Assembly: GCA_035264885.1 (NCBI GenBank)
Contig: DATFPK010000119.1
Coordinates: forward strand, 1 to 41,819
Source: DATFPK01 sp035264885
Lineage (GTDB): Bacteria > Actinomycetota > Thermoleophilia > Solirubrobacterales > 70-9
DNA: 41,819 bases
Reading direction: 5' to 3'
In this document: positions 27,796-34,767 of the stretch, in pieces
Layout: every line of letters starts with the position of its first letter
Numbering within the stretch: the stretch's first letter is position 1
Notes under the pieces: generated by a model
Told to the model about the DNA's origin: nothing
Database searches by the model: none
The model's input: the letters and a program-made list of their open reading frames with translations, nothing else
Program-made: the position numbers and the translations under genes

Positions 27796-28910
27796 CGCAC
27801 CGCCTCCTCCGGGACCCGCGCGCCCGTCACCGCCGCGACCACCGCCTCCGCGGCCAGCGGCGCCAGCAGGATGCCGTTGCGGAAGTGACCGGCGGCGAGA
27901 ACCAGCCCGTCGACCGCGCCCGGGCCGACCAGTGGCAGGTTGTCCGGCGTCCCCGGCCGCAGGCCCGCGGTCGCCTCGACCAGCTCGAGCTCGGCGACGT
28001 CGGGCAGGAGCCGGTACGCCTCGCGCAGCAGCTCGTGCACTCCGCCCGCCGTGACGCGGGTGTCGAAGCCCATCTCCTCGACCGTCGCCCCCACGATCAC
28101 CCGGCCATCGCCGCGCGGAACCACATAGACCCGCTCGGATCCCATGATCCGCTCACAGACCGGTTCCCCGGCCGGTCCCCGCAGCTCGAGGATCTGGCCC
28201 TTCACCGGCCTAACCGGAGGCCGCGCCTCCGCCGGAAGCAGCTCTGCGGCGCCGCTCCACGCCCCTGCCGCAAGTACTGCGTTGCCGCAGCCGATCTCCT
28301 CGCCCTCGGTCATCCGCAGCCCGGTGATCCGGTCGCCCTCGAGCACCGCACCGGCCACCTCCACCCCGGCCCGGACCTCCACCCCCGCCTCGCGCGCGGC
28401 GACTCGCAGGGCGGCGACGAGGGCGCGCGGGTCCACGACCGCCTCCCCCGGGACGTGAACGCCGCCGTTGAACGACGGCGCCAGCCCGGGCTCGAGCCGG
28501 CGGCAGGCCCGCGGGCCCAGCCACTCCGCCTCCAGGCCGAGCCGCCGGTGAAGCTCATGGCGGCGCCGCAACTCCGCCGCCTCGTCGCGATCGAGCGCGA
28601 CGTGGAGCGCGCCGCAGCGCGCGTAGCCGGTCTCCAGCCCGCTCACCGACTCCAGCTCGGCGACGAAGGCGGGATATGCCTCGGCGGCGGCGAGCGTCTG
28701 GTCGAGCAGCCGGTCCTCGCCGAAGTCGGACTCCCCGACGGGCGCGAGCATCCCGGCCGCGACCCGTGACGCTCCGGCGCCCGGCTCCTCCCGCTCCAGG
28801 ACCACGACGCTCGCCCCCGCGCCCGCCAAACGCCAGGCGCAGGCAAGGCCGATCACACCGCCGCCGACGACGGCCACGTCCCAGTTCTGTCCTTGTCTGC
28901 GCGGCTCCAT
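27792..28910 (-). CDS. thiO: Glycine oxidase ThiO
   Basis: FAD enzyme that oxidises glycine to the dehydroglycine used by ThiG, the aerobic alternative to ThiH. 372 aa from ATG 28910. It has the N-terminal dinucleotide fold VAVVGGGVIGLACAWRLAGAG, VVVLEREEPGAGASRVAAGML, GCGNAVLAAGAWSG and the C-terminal GLRPGTPDNLPLVG and LAAGHFRNGILLAPL typical of the DAO/ThiO family. The open frame extends to 28952, but that start lies inside the riboswitch. GTG 28931 (SD GGGAG, 5 nt) is a serious alternative and overlaps riboswitch stem P1. First gene of thiO-thiSG. Confidence 0.95.
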   Translation of the reverse strand: MEPRRQGQNWDVAVVGGGVIGLACAWRLAGAGASVVVLEREEPGAGASRVAAGMLAPVGESDFGEDRLLDQTLAAAEAYPAFVAELESVSGLETGYARCGALHVALDRDEAAELRRRHELHRRLGLEAEWLGPRACRRLEPGLAPSFNGGVHVPGEAVVDPRALVAALRVAAREAGVEVRAGVEVAGAVLEGDRITGLRMTEGEEIGCGNAVLAAGAWSGAAELLPAEARPPVRPVKGQILELRGPAGEPVCERIMGSERVYVVPRGDGRVIVGATVEEMGFDTRVTAGGVHELLREAYRLLPDVAELELVEATAGLRPGTPDNLPLVGPGAVDGLVLAAGHFRNGILLAPLAAEAVVAAVTGARVPEEAVR

Positions 28911-28929
28911 GGTTCCCGAGCCGCCCGCC

Positions 28930-29023
28930 ACGGGCTCTCCCTGCGCCGGCATTACCCGGATCAGGTTCGTACGGTCGGCGGCGCCGTAGCCGCCCTCTCA
29001 GCCCGTGGCTTGCGGGCTCCCGT
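28930..29023 (-). promoter_or_regulatory. TPP riboswitch (THI element) controlling thiO-thiSG
   Basis: On the minus strand the conserved blocks appear in order: GGGAGCCCG, CTGAGAGGG (29001-28993), a GC-rich P3 hairpin around GGCGGC...GCCGCC, ACCTGATC (28966-28959), CGGGTAATGCCGG, and GCGCAGGGAG (28946-28937). P1 can form from ACGGG (29023-29019) and CCCGT (28934-28930). The P1 3' strand touches the GTG at 28931, so bound thiamine diphosphate would hide a start codon and the nearby Shine-Dalgarno sequence. Also, GCCACGGGCT (29009-29000) is perfectly complementary to AGCCCGTGGC (28936-28927), offering a competing 10-bp helix. Confidence 0.95.
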
Positions 29024-29031
29024 TCACCCCC

Positions 29032-29037
29032 ATCGTA
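29032..29037 (-). promoter_or_regulatory. -10-like hexamer of the thi riboswitch transcript
   Basis: TACGAT on the minus strand. With the 6-nt spacing seen elsewhere, transcription would begin at 29025, 2 nt before the riboswitch P1 stem. Confidence 0.5.
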
Positions 29038-29070
29038 CCCCGCTGCCGCCGCCGTACCCGCGGCCGCGGC

Positions 29071-29076
29071 GATAAT
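29071..29076 (+). promoter_or_regulatory. -10 hexamer of thiE (leaderless)
   Basis: GATAAT, 5 of 6 to TATAAT, followed by exactly 6 nt (CGGCCC) and the ATG at 29083. It is divergent from the thiO promoter; no riboswitch lies on this strand. Confidence 0.5.
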
Positions 29077-29082
29077 CGGCCC

Positions 29083-29763
29083 ATGAGCCTCGCCGCCCCC
29101 GACGCGTCCGGCCCCCTGCGGCGCGAGCGCCTGCGCACCGCCCGCCTCTACTTCGTCTGCGATGCGCGCCCCCGCGGCGAGGACCCCGAACCCCTGCTTC
29201 GAGCCGCCCTGAACGGCGGGGTCGACATCATCCAGCTCCGGGAGAAGCGGCTCGACCGGCGCGCGATCGAGCGGGCCGGCGCCACGTTCCGGCGGATGGC
29301 CGACACCTACAGCGCCCTCTTCATCGTCAACGACGACCCCGCTCTCGCCCGCGCCTGCGGCGCCGACGGCGTCCACGTCGGCCAGGAAGACACGTCTGTC
29401 GTGGACGCGCGGGCGATGCTGGGGCCCGACGCGATCGTCGGCCTCTCCACCCACACGCGCGAGCAGATCGACGCCGCGGAGGGCGCCGACTACATCAGCG
29501 TCGGGCCGGTCTGGGAGACGCCGACCAAGGAGGCGCGCCCGGCGGTCGGCCTGGAGCTTGTCGAGCACGCGGCCGAACACGCGCGGGCGCCGTTCTACGC
29601 GATCGGCGGCATCGACACTGAGAACGCGCCCGAAGTGGTGACCGCGGGCGCCCGACGCCTCTGCGTCGTCCGCGCGATCCGCGACGCCGCCGATCCTGCC
29701 GCCGCTGCACGGAAGCTGCGCTCCGCGTTCGCGCCGCTCGGAGAGGCAGCACCGGGTGGCTGA
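29083..29763 (+). CDS. thiE: Thiamine-phosphate synthase
   Basis: Joins HMP-PP and thiazole phosphate to thiamine phosphate. 226-aa TIM barrel: VDIIQLREKRLD (pyrophosphate-binding Gln-x-Arg), FIVNDDPALA, ADGVHVGQED, IVGLSTHTREQ, YISVGPVWETPTKEA and YAIGGIDTEN. ATG 29083 is preferred over the longer open frame from 29005 because it fits family length and promoter spacing. It is not behind the riboswitch, so thiazole synthesis and the coupling step would be controlled separately. Confidence 0.97.
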   Translation: MSLAAPDASGPLRRERLRTARLYFVCDARPRGEDPEPLLRAALNGGVDIIQLREKRLDRRAIERAGATFRRMADTYSALFIVNDDPALARACGADGVHVGQEDTSVVDARAMLGPDAIVGLSTHTREQIDAAEGADYISVGPVWETPTKEARPAVGLELVEHAAEHARAPFYAIGGIDTENAPEVVTAGARRLCVVRAIRDAADPAAAARKLRSAFAPLGEAAPGG

Positions 29764-30280
29764 GCGACGCGCGAAGCGCAAGGGCAAGGGCAAGGCGCGG
29801 AGCCCGAGAAGTGGCGACGGAAAGCAGAGTCCTATGGCCAGCGGCTACGCCAAGGCCGAGGAGCGTAACCGCGCCGCCCGCGAAGCGCTCGAGCCGCTGG
29901 GCGAAGGCGAACGGCCGACCGTCGTCACGGTCGGCGCGATCATCTCCGCAATCGTCGCGATCTCGATCCCGGTCGGCTACATCGCCGGCGTCGACGTCGA
30001 GGGCGGCCGGCCCGAGTTCGTCCAGGTCCTGGCCCCGACCCTGATCTTCGCGCTGATGGCCTGGGGGATGTGGCAGGCCAGGTACTGGGCCGTCCTGGGC
30101 TTCCAGATGATCCTCGTCTTCCTCCTCTGCGCCGCCGCGTTCGGGCTCGCGATCCAGGCGGCCAGCGCGGTGCAGATCGCCGCGAACCTCCTGCTGCTCG
30201 CGGTCGCCGGCACCCTCTTCGTGCTGATGGTGAAGGCGATGGCCCGGATCCAGATGCCGACCCGGCTGCCCCGCGAGTAG
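29756..30280 (+). CDS. Four-helix membrane protein, unknown function
   Basis: 174 aa from GTG 29756, overlapping the thiE stop by 8 nt, with GGAGAGG 9 nt upstream. A very basic, Lys/Arg-rich N-terminus (1-25) is followed by a soluble stretch and four hydrophobic segments at about 55-79, 88-107, 110-135 and 138-162. ATG 29834 is an alternative start; codons before it (aga, agt, gga, cct) are less biased. No family signature is recognised. Overlap with thiE could mean thiamine-related transport, but nothing in the sequence shows it. Confidence 0.7.
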   Translation: MAERRAKRKGKGKARSPRSGDGKQSPMASGYAKAEERNRAAREALEPLGEGERPTVVTVGAIISAIVAISIPVGYIAGVDVEGGRPEFVQVLAPTLIFALMAWGMWQARYWAVLGFQMILVFLLCAAAFGLAIQAASAVQIAANLLLLAVAGTLFVLMVKAMARIQMPTRLPRE

Positions 30281-30298
30281 ACGCCACGGCCCAGCCGA

Positions 30299-30304
30299 TA
30301 GGCT
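30299..30304 (+). promoter_or_regulatory. -10-like hexamer of lpdA (leaderless)
   Basis: TAGGCT followed by exactly 6 nt (CGCGCC) and ATG 30311; no Shine-Dalgarno sequence. Confidence 0.5.
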
Positions 30305-30310
30305 CGCGCC

Positions 30311-31678
30311 ATGGCCGATTCGTTCGACGTGATCGTGATCGGCGGCGGGCCCGGCGGCTATGTGGCCGCGATTCGCGCCGCTCAGCTGGGCAAGAAGACG
30401 GCCGTCGTGGAGAAGGACAAGCCCGGCGGGCGCTGCCTGAACTACGCCTGCATCCCGGCGAAGACGATGCTGCACACGGCCGAGATCTACGACCACTCGC
30501 GCAACAGCGAGGACCTCGGCGTCAAGGCCGGCGACGTGACCCTGGACTTCAAGGCGCTCGGCGAGCGCCGGGCCAAGGTCTCCGAGACGCTCTCGAGCGG
30601 GGTCGCGGGACTCTGGAAGAAGAACAAGATCACCTTCCTCGAGGGCGAGGCCGGCCTCACCTCCGACGCCGACGTCAAGGTCGGCGAGGAGACCTACGGA
30701 GCCGGCGCGGTGATCCTCGCCACCGGCTCGGTCGCCCTTCCGATCCCCGGCGCCGACTTCGGCGACCGCGTGCTCGACACCTGGGGCGCCTGGTCACTGC
30801 CCGAGCAGCCGAAGAGCATCGCCGTCGTCGGGGCCGGCGCCTCGGGCGCCGAGATCGCCTCCGCCTACATCCGCTACGGCACCGAGGTGATCCTGGTCGA
30901 GATGCTCGACCAGATCCTTCCCGCCGAGGACAAGGACGTCGTCCGGGTGGTCGAGCGGACCTTCAAGAAGCAGGGCATCACGATCTCCACCGGCACCCCG
31001 GTCGAGAACGTCGAGGCCGGCAAGACCTCGGTCAAGTTCACCTACGGAGACGGGAAGGCCGAGGTCGACTACCTCTGCATCGCCGGTGGACGCAAGCCCG
31101 ACACCGAGACACTGAACCTGGACGGCGCCGGGATCGGGACCGAAGAGGACGGCAAGGTCAAGATCGACGACTACCAGCGAACCTCGAACGAGAAGGTCTA
31201 CGCGATCGGCGACCTGGTCCGCGGTCCCGCCCTCGCCCACAAGGCCTCCGAGGAGGGAGTCGTCGCGGCCGAGCACGCGGCCGGAGCCGACACCCACCCG
31301 ATCAACGTCGACCTGGTCCCCGGCGCGACCTTCTGCCACCCACAGGTCGCCAGCGTCGGCCTGACCGAGACTCAGGCCAAGGAAGCCGGCAACGAAGTCA
31401 AGGTCGGCAAGTTCAAGCTCGGCGGCGCCGGCGCGTCGGTCGTCTACGACGACCGCGACGGCATCGTCAAGATCGTCGCCGACGCCAAGTACGGCGAGAT
31501 CCTCGGCGCCCATGTCGTCGGCAACCGCGCCTGCGACATGATCAGCGAGCTGGTCGACACGATGGCGCTCGAGGGCGGCTACCAGGAGCTGGCGCGGATC
31601 GTCCATCCCCATCCGACGATGTCCGAAGCCATCCTCGACGCGGCCCGCGCCGTCGACGGCTGGGCGACGCACGCTTGA
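30311..31678 (+). CDS. lpdA: Dihydrolipoyl dehydrogenase (E3)
   Basis: Reoxidises dihydrolipoyl groups of 2-oxo acid dehydrogenase E2 proteins, passing electrons to NAD+. 455 aa. FAD site VIVIGGGPGGYVAAIRAAQLG, redox disulfide Cys42/Cys47 in GRCLNYACIPAK, NAD site IAVVGAGASGAEIASAYIRYG, and C-terminal catalytic His434/Glu439 in HPHPTMSE. It precedes two E1-E2 operons that both lack their own E3, so one LpdA probably serves both. Separate leaderless-type promoter. Confidence 0.97.
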   Translation: MADSFDVIVIGGGPGGYVAAIRAAQLGKKTAVVEKDKPGGRCLNYACIPAKTMLHTAEIYDHSRNSEDLGVKAGDVTLDFKALGERRAKVSETLSSGVAGLWKKNKITFLEGEAGLTSDADVKVGEETYGAGAVILATGSVALPIPGADFGDRVLDTWGAWSLPEQPKSIAVVGAGASGAEIASAYIRYGTEVILVEMLDQILPAEDKDVVRVVERTFKKQGITISTGTPVENVEAGKTSVKFTYGDGKAEVDYLCIAGGRKPDTETLNLDGAGIGTEEDGKVKIDDYQRTSNEKVYAIGDLVRGPALAHKASEEGVVAAEHAAGADTHPINVDLVPGATFCHPQVASVGLTETQAKEAGNEVKVGKFKLGGAGASVVYDDRDGIVKIVADAKYGEILGAHVVGNRACDMISELVDTMALEGGYQELARIVHPHPTMSEAILDAARAVDGWATHA

Positions 31679-31683
31679 AAATC

Positions 31684-31726
31684 GACGCCGGAACCTCCGC
31701 TCCCGCCCGGGCGCGCACCCGGCGTC
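31684..31726 (+). terminator. Possible terminator or attenuating hairpin after lpdA
   Basis: GACGCCGG (31684-31691) pairs perfectly with CCGGCGTC (31719-31726), 8 bp with a 27-nt loop, right after the lpdA stop. There is no U-tract, and a nearby AACCT/AGGTT pair offers a competing fold. Confidence 0.3.
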
Positions 31727-31783
31727 CGTAGGTTCTGCGAACCCTCGGCTCCCGCCTCCGGGTGCGGCTCTGATCTCGGCACC

Positions 31784-32362
31784 TTGAGGGCCAGCTTCTT
31801 CTTCGACCTGGGGTCCCCGTACTCGTACCTCGCGGCGGAGCGGATCAGCGGGCTGTTCGCCGACGCGGAGCTGGAGCAACCGGAGTGGGAGCCGATCCTG
31901 CTCGGCGGTCTCTTCCAGCGGTTCGCCCGCGACTCCTGGGGGAACGGGCCGGACCGCGAGGCGGGAATGGCGGAGGTCGAGCGGCGGCGCGCGGCCTACG
32001 GACTCCCCCCGATCCGCTGGCCGGATCCGTGGCCCGGCAACACGCTGACCGCGATGCGCGCCGCGACGTTCGCCAAGCAGGCCGGTCGCACCGTCTCATT
32101 CGCCCTGGCCGCCTTCCGCCAGGCATTCGCCGCCGGCCGCGACCTGACCCAGCTCGACAACGTCCTGATCGCCGCCGCCGCCTGCGAGCTCCACCCGAAC
32201 GCGGTGTCGAAGGCGGTCGAGACCGGCAGCGTCAAGACGGCGCTGCGGGAGGCGACCGCGCGGGCGGCGGAGCGCGGCGTCACCGGTGTGCCCAGCCTGG
32301 TCGTGGGCGGCGAAGTGTTCTGGGGCGACGACCGGCTCGAAGAGGCGCTGGCACGCATGTAG
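31784..32362 (+). CDS. DsbA-family protein (2-hydroxychromene-2-carboxylate isomerase-like)
   Basis: 192 aa. The start FFFDLGSPYSYLAAERI and the end GVTGVPSLVVGGEVFWGDDRLEEAL are the thioredoxin-fold landmarks of the HCCA isomerase/kappa-GST/FrnE group. The N-terminal motif is SPYS rather than CxxC, so a thiol-disulfide role is unlikely; glutathione- or other thiol-dependent isomerase chemistry is the family precedent. TTG start at 31784 is the only plausible start near the conserved N-terminus; no Shine-Dalgarno site is clear. Its link to the flanking lipoate enzymes is unknown. Confidence 0.85.
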   Translation: MRASFFFDLGSPYSYLAAERISGLFADAELEQPEWEPILLGGLFQRFARDSWGNGPDREAGMAEVERRRAAYGLPPIRWPDPWPGNTLTAMRAATFAKQAGRTVSFALAAFRQAFAAGRDLTQLDNVLIAAAACELHPNAVSKAVETGSVKTALREATARAAERGVTGVPSLVVGGEVFWGDDRLEEALARM

Positions 32363-32381
32363 AGCGGCGGCTTCGCTCGGG

Positions 32382-32399
32382 TATGTTGGCCGGGAGGAG
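32382..32399 (+). promoter_or_regulatory. Promoter and ribosome-binding site of the PDH operon
   Basis: -10-like TATGTT at 32382-32387 and GGAGGAG at 32393-32399, 5 nt before the TTG start. A transcript beginning about 32394 would have a very short leader starting within the ribosome site. Confidence 0.4.
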
Positions 32400-32404
32400 A
32401 GCGC

Positions 32405-33778
32405 TTGGCAGACCAGGAGACAACGGCGGAGGCCCCGCGGACCGACCGCTCCGACGGAGCGGGAGCCGAGCGGGACCTGCCGGACGCGAAGACCTGCCAC
32501 GAGCTGCTCTCGACGATGGCGTTGATCCGCCGCTTCGAGGAGGAGGCGGGGCGCCAGTACCAGCGCGGCAAGGCCGGCGGCTTCCTCCATCTGGCGATCG
32601 GCGAGGAGGCGACGATCGTCGGCACCACCTCGGTGATGCGCGACGACGACTACCTGATCGGCACCTACCGCACGCACGGGCACGCGATCGCCCGGGGGAC
32701 CGACCCGAAGCGCGTCATGGCCGAGCTGTTCGGCCGCGTCGACGGCACCAGCGGTGGGCGTGGCGGCTCGATGCACATCTTCGACCGCGAGAACCGCTTC
32801 ATGGGTGGCTACGGGATCGTCGGCGGCAACCTGCCCCTGGCCGCCGGCCTCGCCCTCTCCTCGGAATACAAGGAGACCGAGGAGGCGACCGTCTGCATGT
32901 TCGGCGACGGCGCCTCCAACACGGGCAACTTCGGCGAGACGATGAACCTGGCGGCCCTCTGGAAGCTGCCGGTCCTCTTCCTGGTCGAGAACAACCTCTA
33001 CGGCATGGGTACGTCGGTGGAGCGGCACTCCGCGCAGACCGACCTGTCGAAGAAGGCCGAGGGCTACGGCGTCCCGGGCTGGAGGATCGACGGAATGGAC
33101 GTGCTGGCCGTCCGCGAGGGCATCGAGGAAGGCCTGCGACTGGCCCGGGAGGAGCGCCGGCCCCACCTGATCGAGGCCTTCACCTACCGATACCGCGGGC
33201 ATTCGGCGGCCGACCCCGAGGTCTACCGCGAGAAGTCGGAGGTCGAGGAGTGGCGCGCCAAGGACCCGATCGAGACCTTCGGGAAGCGCTGCGTCGAGGA
33301 GGACGTGCTGGGCGAGAAGGAGATCGCCGACATCCGCGAGGAAGCCGAGCGGATCGTCCTCGAGGCGGTCGAGTTCGCCGACAACTCGTCCGAGCCGGAC
33401 CTCGACACGCTCTACGACAACCTCTACGTCATCGAGGCTGAGTCCCCCGCGTGGCACGCGATCGACGAGCGCAGCCCTCAGCCGCACCGCGGCGAGCTCG
33501 AGTCCGAGGCGCCCCAGAGCGCCAAGGAGCTGGCCGAGGCGGGAGCCGCCTACGCCGGGCAGCCCGCCGGGCCGCGGCCGGATCCGGCGAGGCAGGGCGA
33601 CGCGCAGGAGAGCGAGTCCGAGATCGAGGAGGGAGCCGAGGACCGCGAGGAGGAGGTCGCCGGCGACGAAGGCGAGGGGGAGGACGGAGAGGCCCAGGCG
33701 CCGGAGGCTGACGAGGAAGCCGAAGCCGGGGAGCAGGAGGAGGACGACGCCGGAGCGGGGGAGCCGGAGGAGGACTGA
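32405..33778 (+). CDS. pdhA: Pyruvate dehydrogenase E1 alpha with acidic C-terminal tail
   Basis: Thiamine diphosphate-dependent subunit of the alpha2beta2 E1. 457 aa. Catalytic core about 25-345 with GTYRTHGHAIARG, the ThDP motif GDG (167-169) to NN (196-197), and phosphorylation-loop-like YRYRGHSAADPEVYR. The core is normal length, but residues about 346-457 form a low-complexity tail. In the last 56 residues 30 are Asp/Glu and 1 is basic. The tail runs in frame to a stop that overlaps the E1 beta start (TGATG), so it is not a frameshift artefact of annotation. TTG start at 32405. Pyruvate specificity is inferred from E2 type and operon form. Confidence 0.93.
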   Translation: MADQETTAEAPRTDRSDGAGAERDLPDAKTCHELLSTMALIRRFEEEAGRQYQRGKAGGFLHLAIGEEATIVGTTSVMRDDDYLIGTYRTHGHAIARGTDPKRVMAELFGRVDGTSGGRGGSMHIFDRENRFMGGYGIVGGNLPLAAGLALSSEYKETEEATVCMFGDGASNTGNFGETMNLAALWKLPVLFLVENNLYGMGTSVERHSAQTDLSKKAEGYGVPGWRIDGMDVLAVREGIEEGLRLAREERRPHLIEAFTYRYRGHSAADPEVYREKSEVEEWRAKDPIETFGKRCVEEDVLGEKEIADIREEAERIVLEAVEFADNSSEPDLDTLYDNLYVIEAESPAWHAIDERSPQPHRGELESEAPQSAKELAEAGAAYAGQPAGPRPDPARQGDAQESESEIEEGAEDREEEVAGDEGEGEDGEAQAPEADEEAEAGEQEEDDAGAGEPEED

Positions 33779-34767
33779 TGGCCACCGTGCGGATGAGGGA
33801 GGCGCTGCGCGACGCGATGGTCGAGGAGATGCGCCGGGACGAGTCGGTCTTCGTGATGGGCGAGGACGTCGGCGTCTTCCAGGGCGCGTTCAAGGTCACC
33901 GAGGGCCTGCTCGACGAGTTCGGCGAGAAGCGGGTGCGCGACACGCCGATCTCCGAGAACACGATTGTCGGCACCGGGGTCGGCGCGGCGATGGCCGGTC
34001 TGCGGCCGATCGTCGAGCTGATGACCGTGAACTTCTCCCTGCTCGCCCTCGACCAGATCGTCAACCACGCCGCCGCGATCCCCTACATGTTCAACGGCCA
34101 GGTCAGCGTGCCACTGGTGATCCGGATGCCCGGCGGCGGCGGCCACCAGCTCGGGCCGACGCACTCGCACTCCTTCGAGGCGCTCTACCTCCAGGCTCCG
34201 GGCCTGCTCGTCGCCTGCCCGTCGACCCCGGCCGACGGCAAGGCGCTGCTGAAGGCGGCGATCCGCGACGACAACCCGGTCATCTTCATCGAGCACGAGA
34301 CGCTGTACGGCGTCCGCGGGGACGTCGAGGACGACGGCGATGAGGTGCTGCGGTTCGGCGAGGCCGCGGTCCGCCGTGAGGGCGCCGACGTGACGATCGT
34401 CGGCATCCTCAAGATGGCCCACGTCGCCGAGCGGGCGGCGAAGCAGCTCGAGAGCGAGCACGGCGTGGACGCCGAGGTGATCGACCCGCGCACGCTCCGG
34501 CCGCTCGACCTCGACACCATCCTCGAGTCGGTGAGGAAGACCAACCGCGCGGTCGTCGTCGAAGAGGGCTGGCCCCACGGCGGCGTCGGCGCCAACCTGG
34601 CTGCGCTGATCACCGAGCAGGCTTTCGACCACCTCGATGCGCCGGCCCAGCGGGTGACCGGCGCCGACGTCCACATGCCCTATTCCAAGCGGCTCGAACA
34701 GGCGGCGATCCCGCACGAGGAGCACGTCGTGAAGGCGGCCCTGGCAACGCTCGAGGGGTCGATCTGA
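33778..34767 (+). CDS. pdhB: Pyruvate dehydrogenase E1 beta
   Basis: 329 aa. Begins MATVRMREALRDAMVEEM; shows FVMGEDVGVFQGAFKVTEGL, DTPISENTIVGTGVGAAMAG, NHAAAIPYMFNGQ, RMPGGGGHQLGPTHSHSFEALY and EVIDPRTLRPLDLDTI, all typical of PDH-type E1 beta (transketolase-like domains). Forms the E1 tetramer with the preceding subunit. Start overlaps the E1 alpha stop and its stop overlaps the E2 start (TGATG both), so the three genes are translationally coupled. Confidence 0.96.
   Translation: MATVRMREALRDAMVEEMRRDESVFVMGEDVGVFQGAFKVTEGLLDEFGEKRVRDTPISENTIVGTGVGAAMAGLRPIVELMTVNFSLLALDQIVNHAAAIPYMFNGQVSVPLVIRMPGGGGHQLGPTHSHSFEALYLQAPGLLVACPSTPADGKALLKAAIRDDNPVIFIEHETLYGVRGDVEDDGDEVLRFGEAAVRREGADVTIVGILKMAHVAERAAKQLESEHGVDAEVIDPRTLRPLDLDTILESVRKTNRAVVVEEGWPHGGVGANLAALITEQAFDHLDAPAQRVTGADVHMPYSKRLEQAAIPHEEHVVKAALATLEGSI

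Noticed and set aside
33440..33778. Acidic tail of E1 alpha as a frameshift artefact
   Set aside because: The frame is continuous from the catalytic core, codon bias stays normal, and the stop overlaps the E1 beta start in the same TGATG style as the other junctions.
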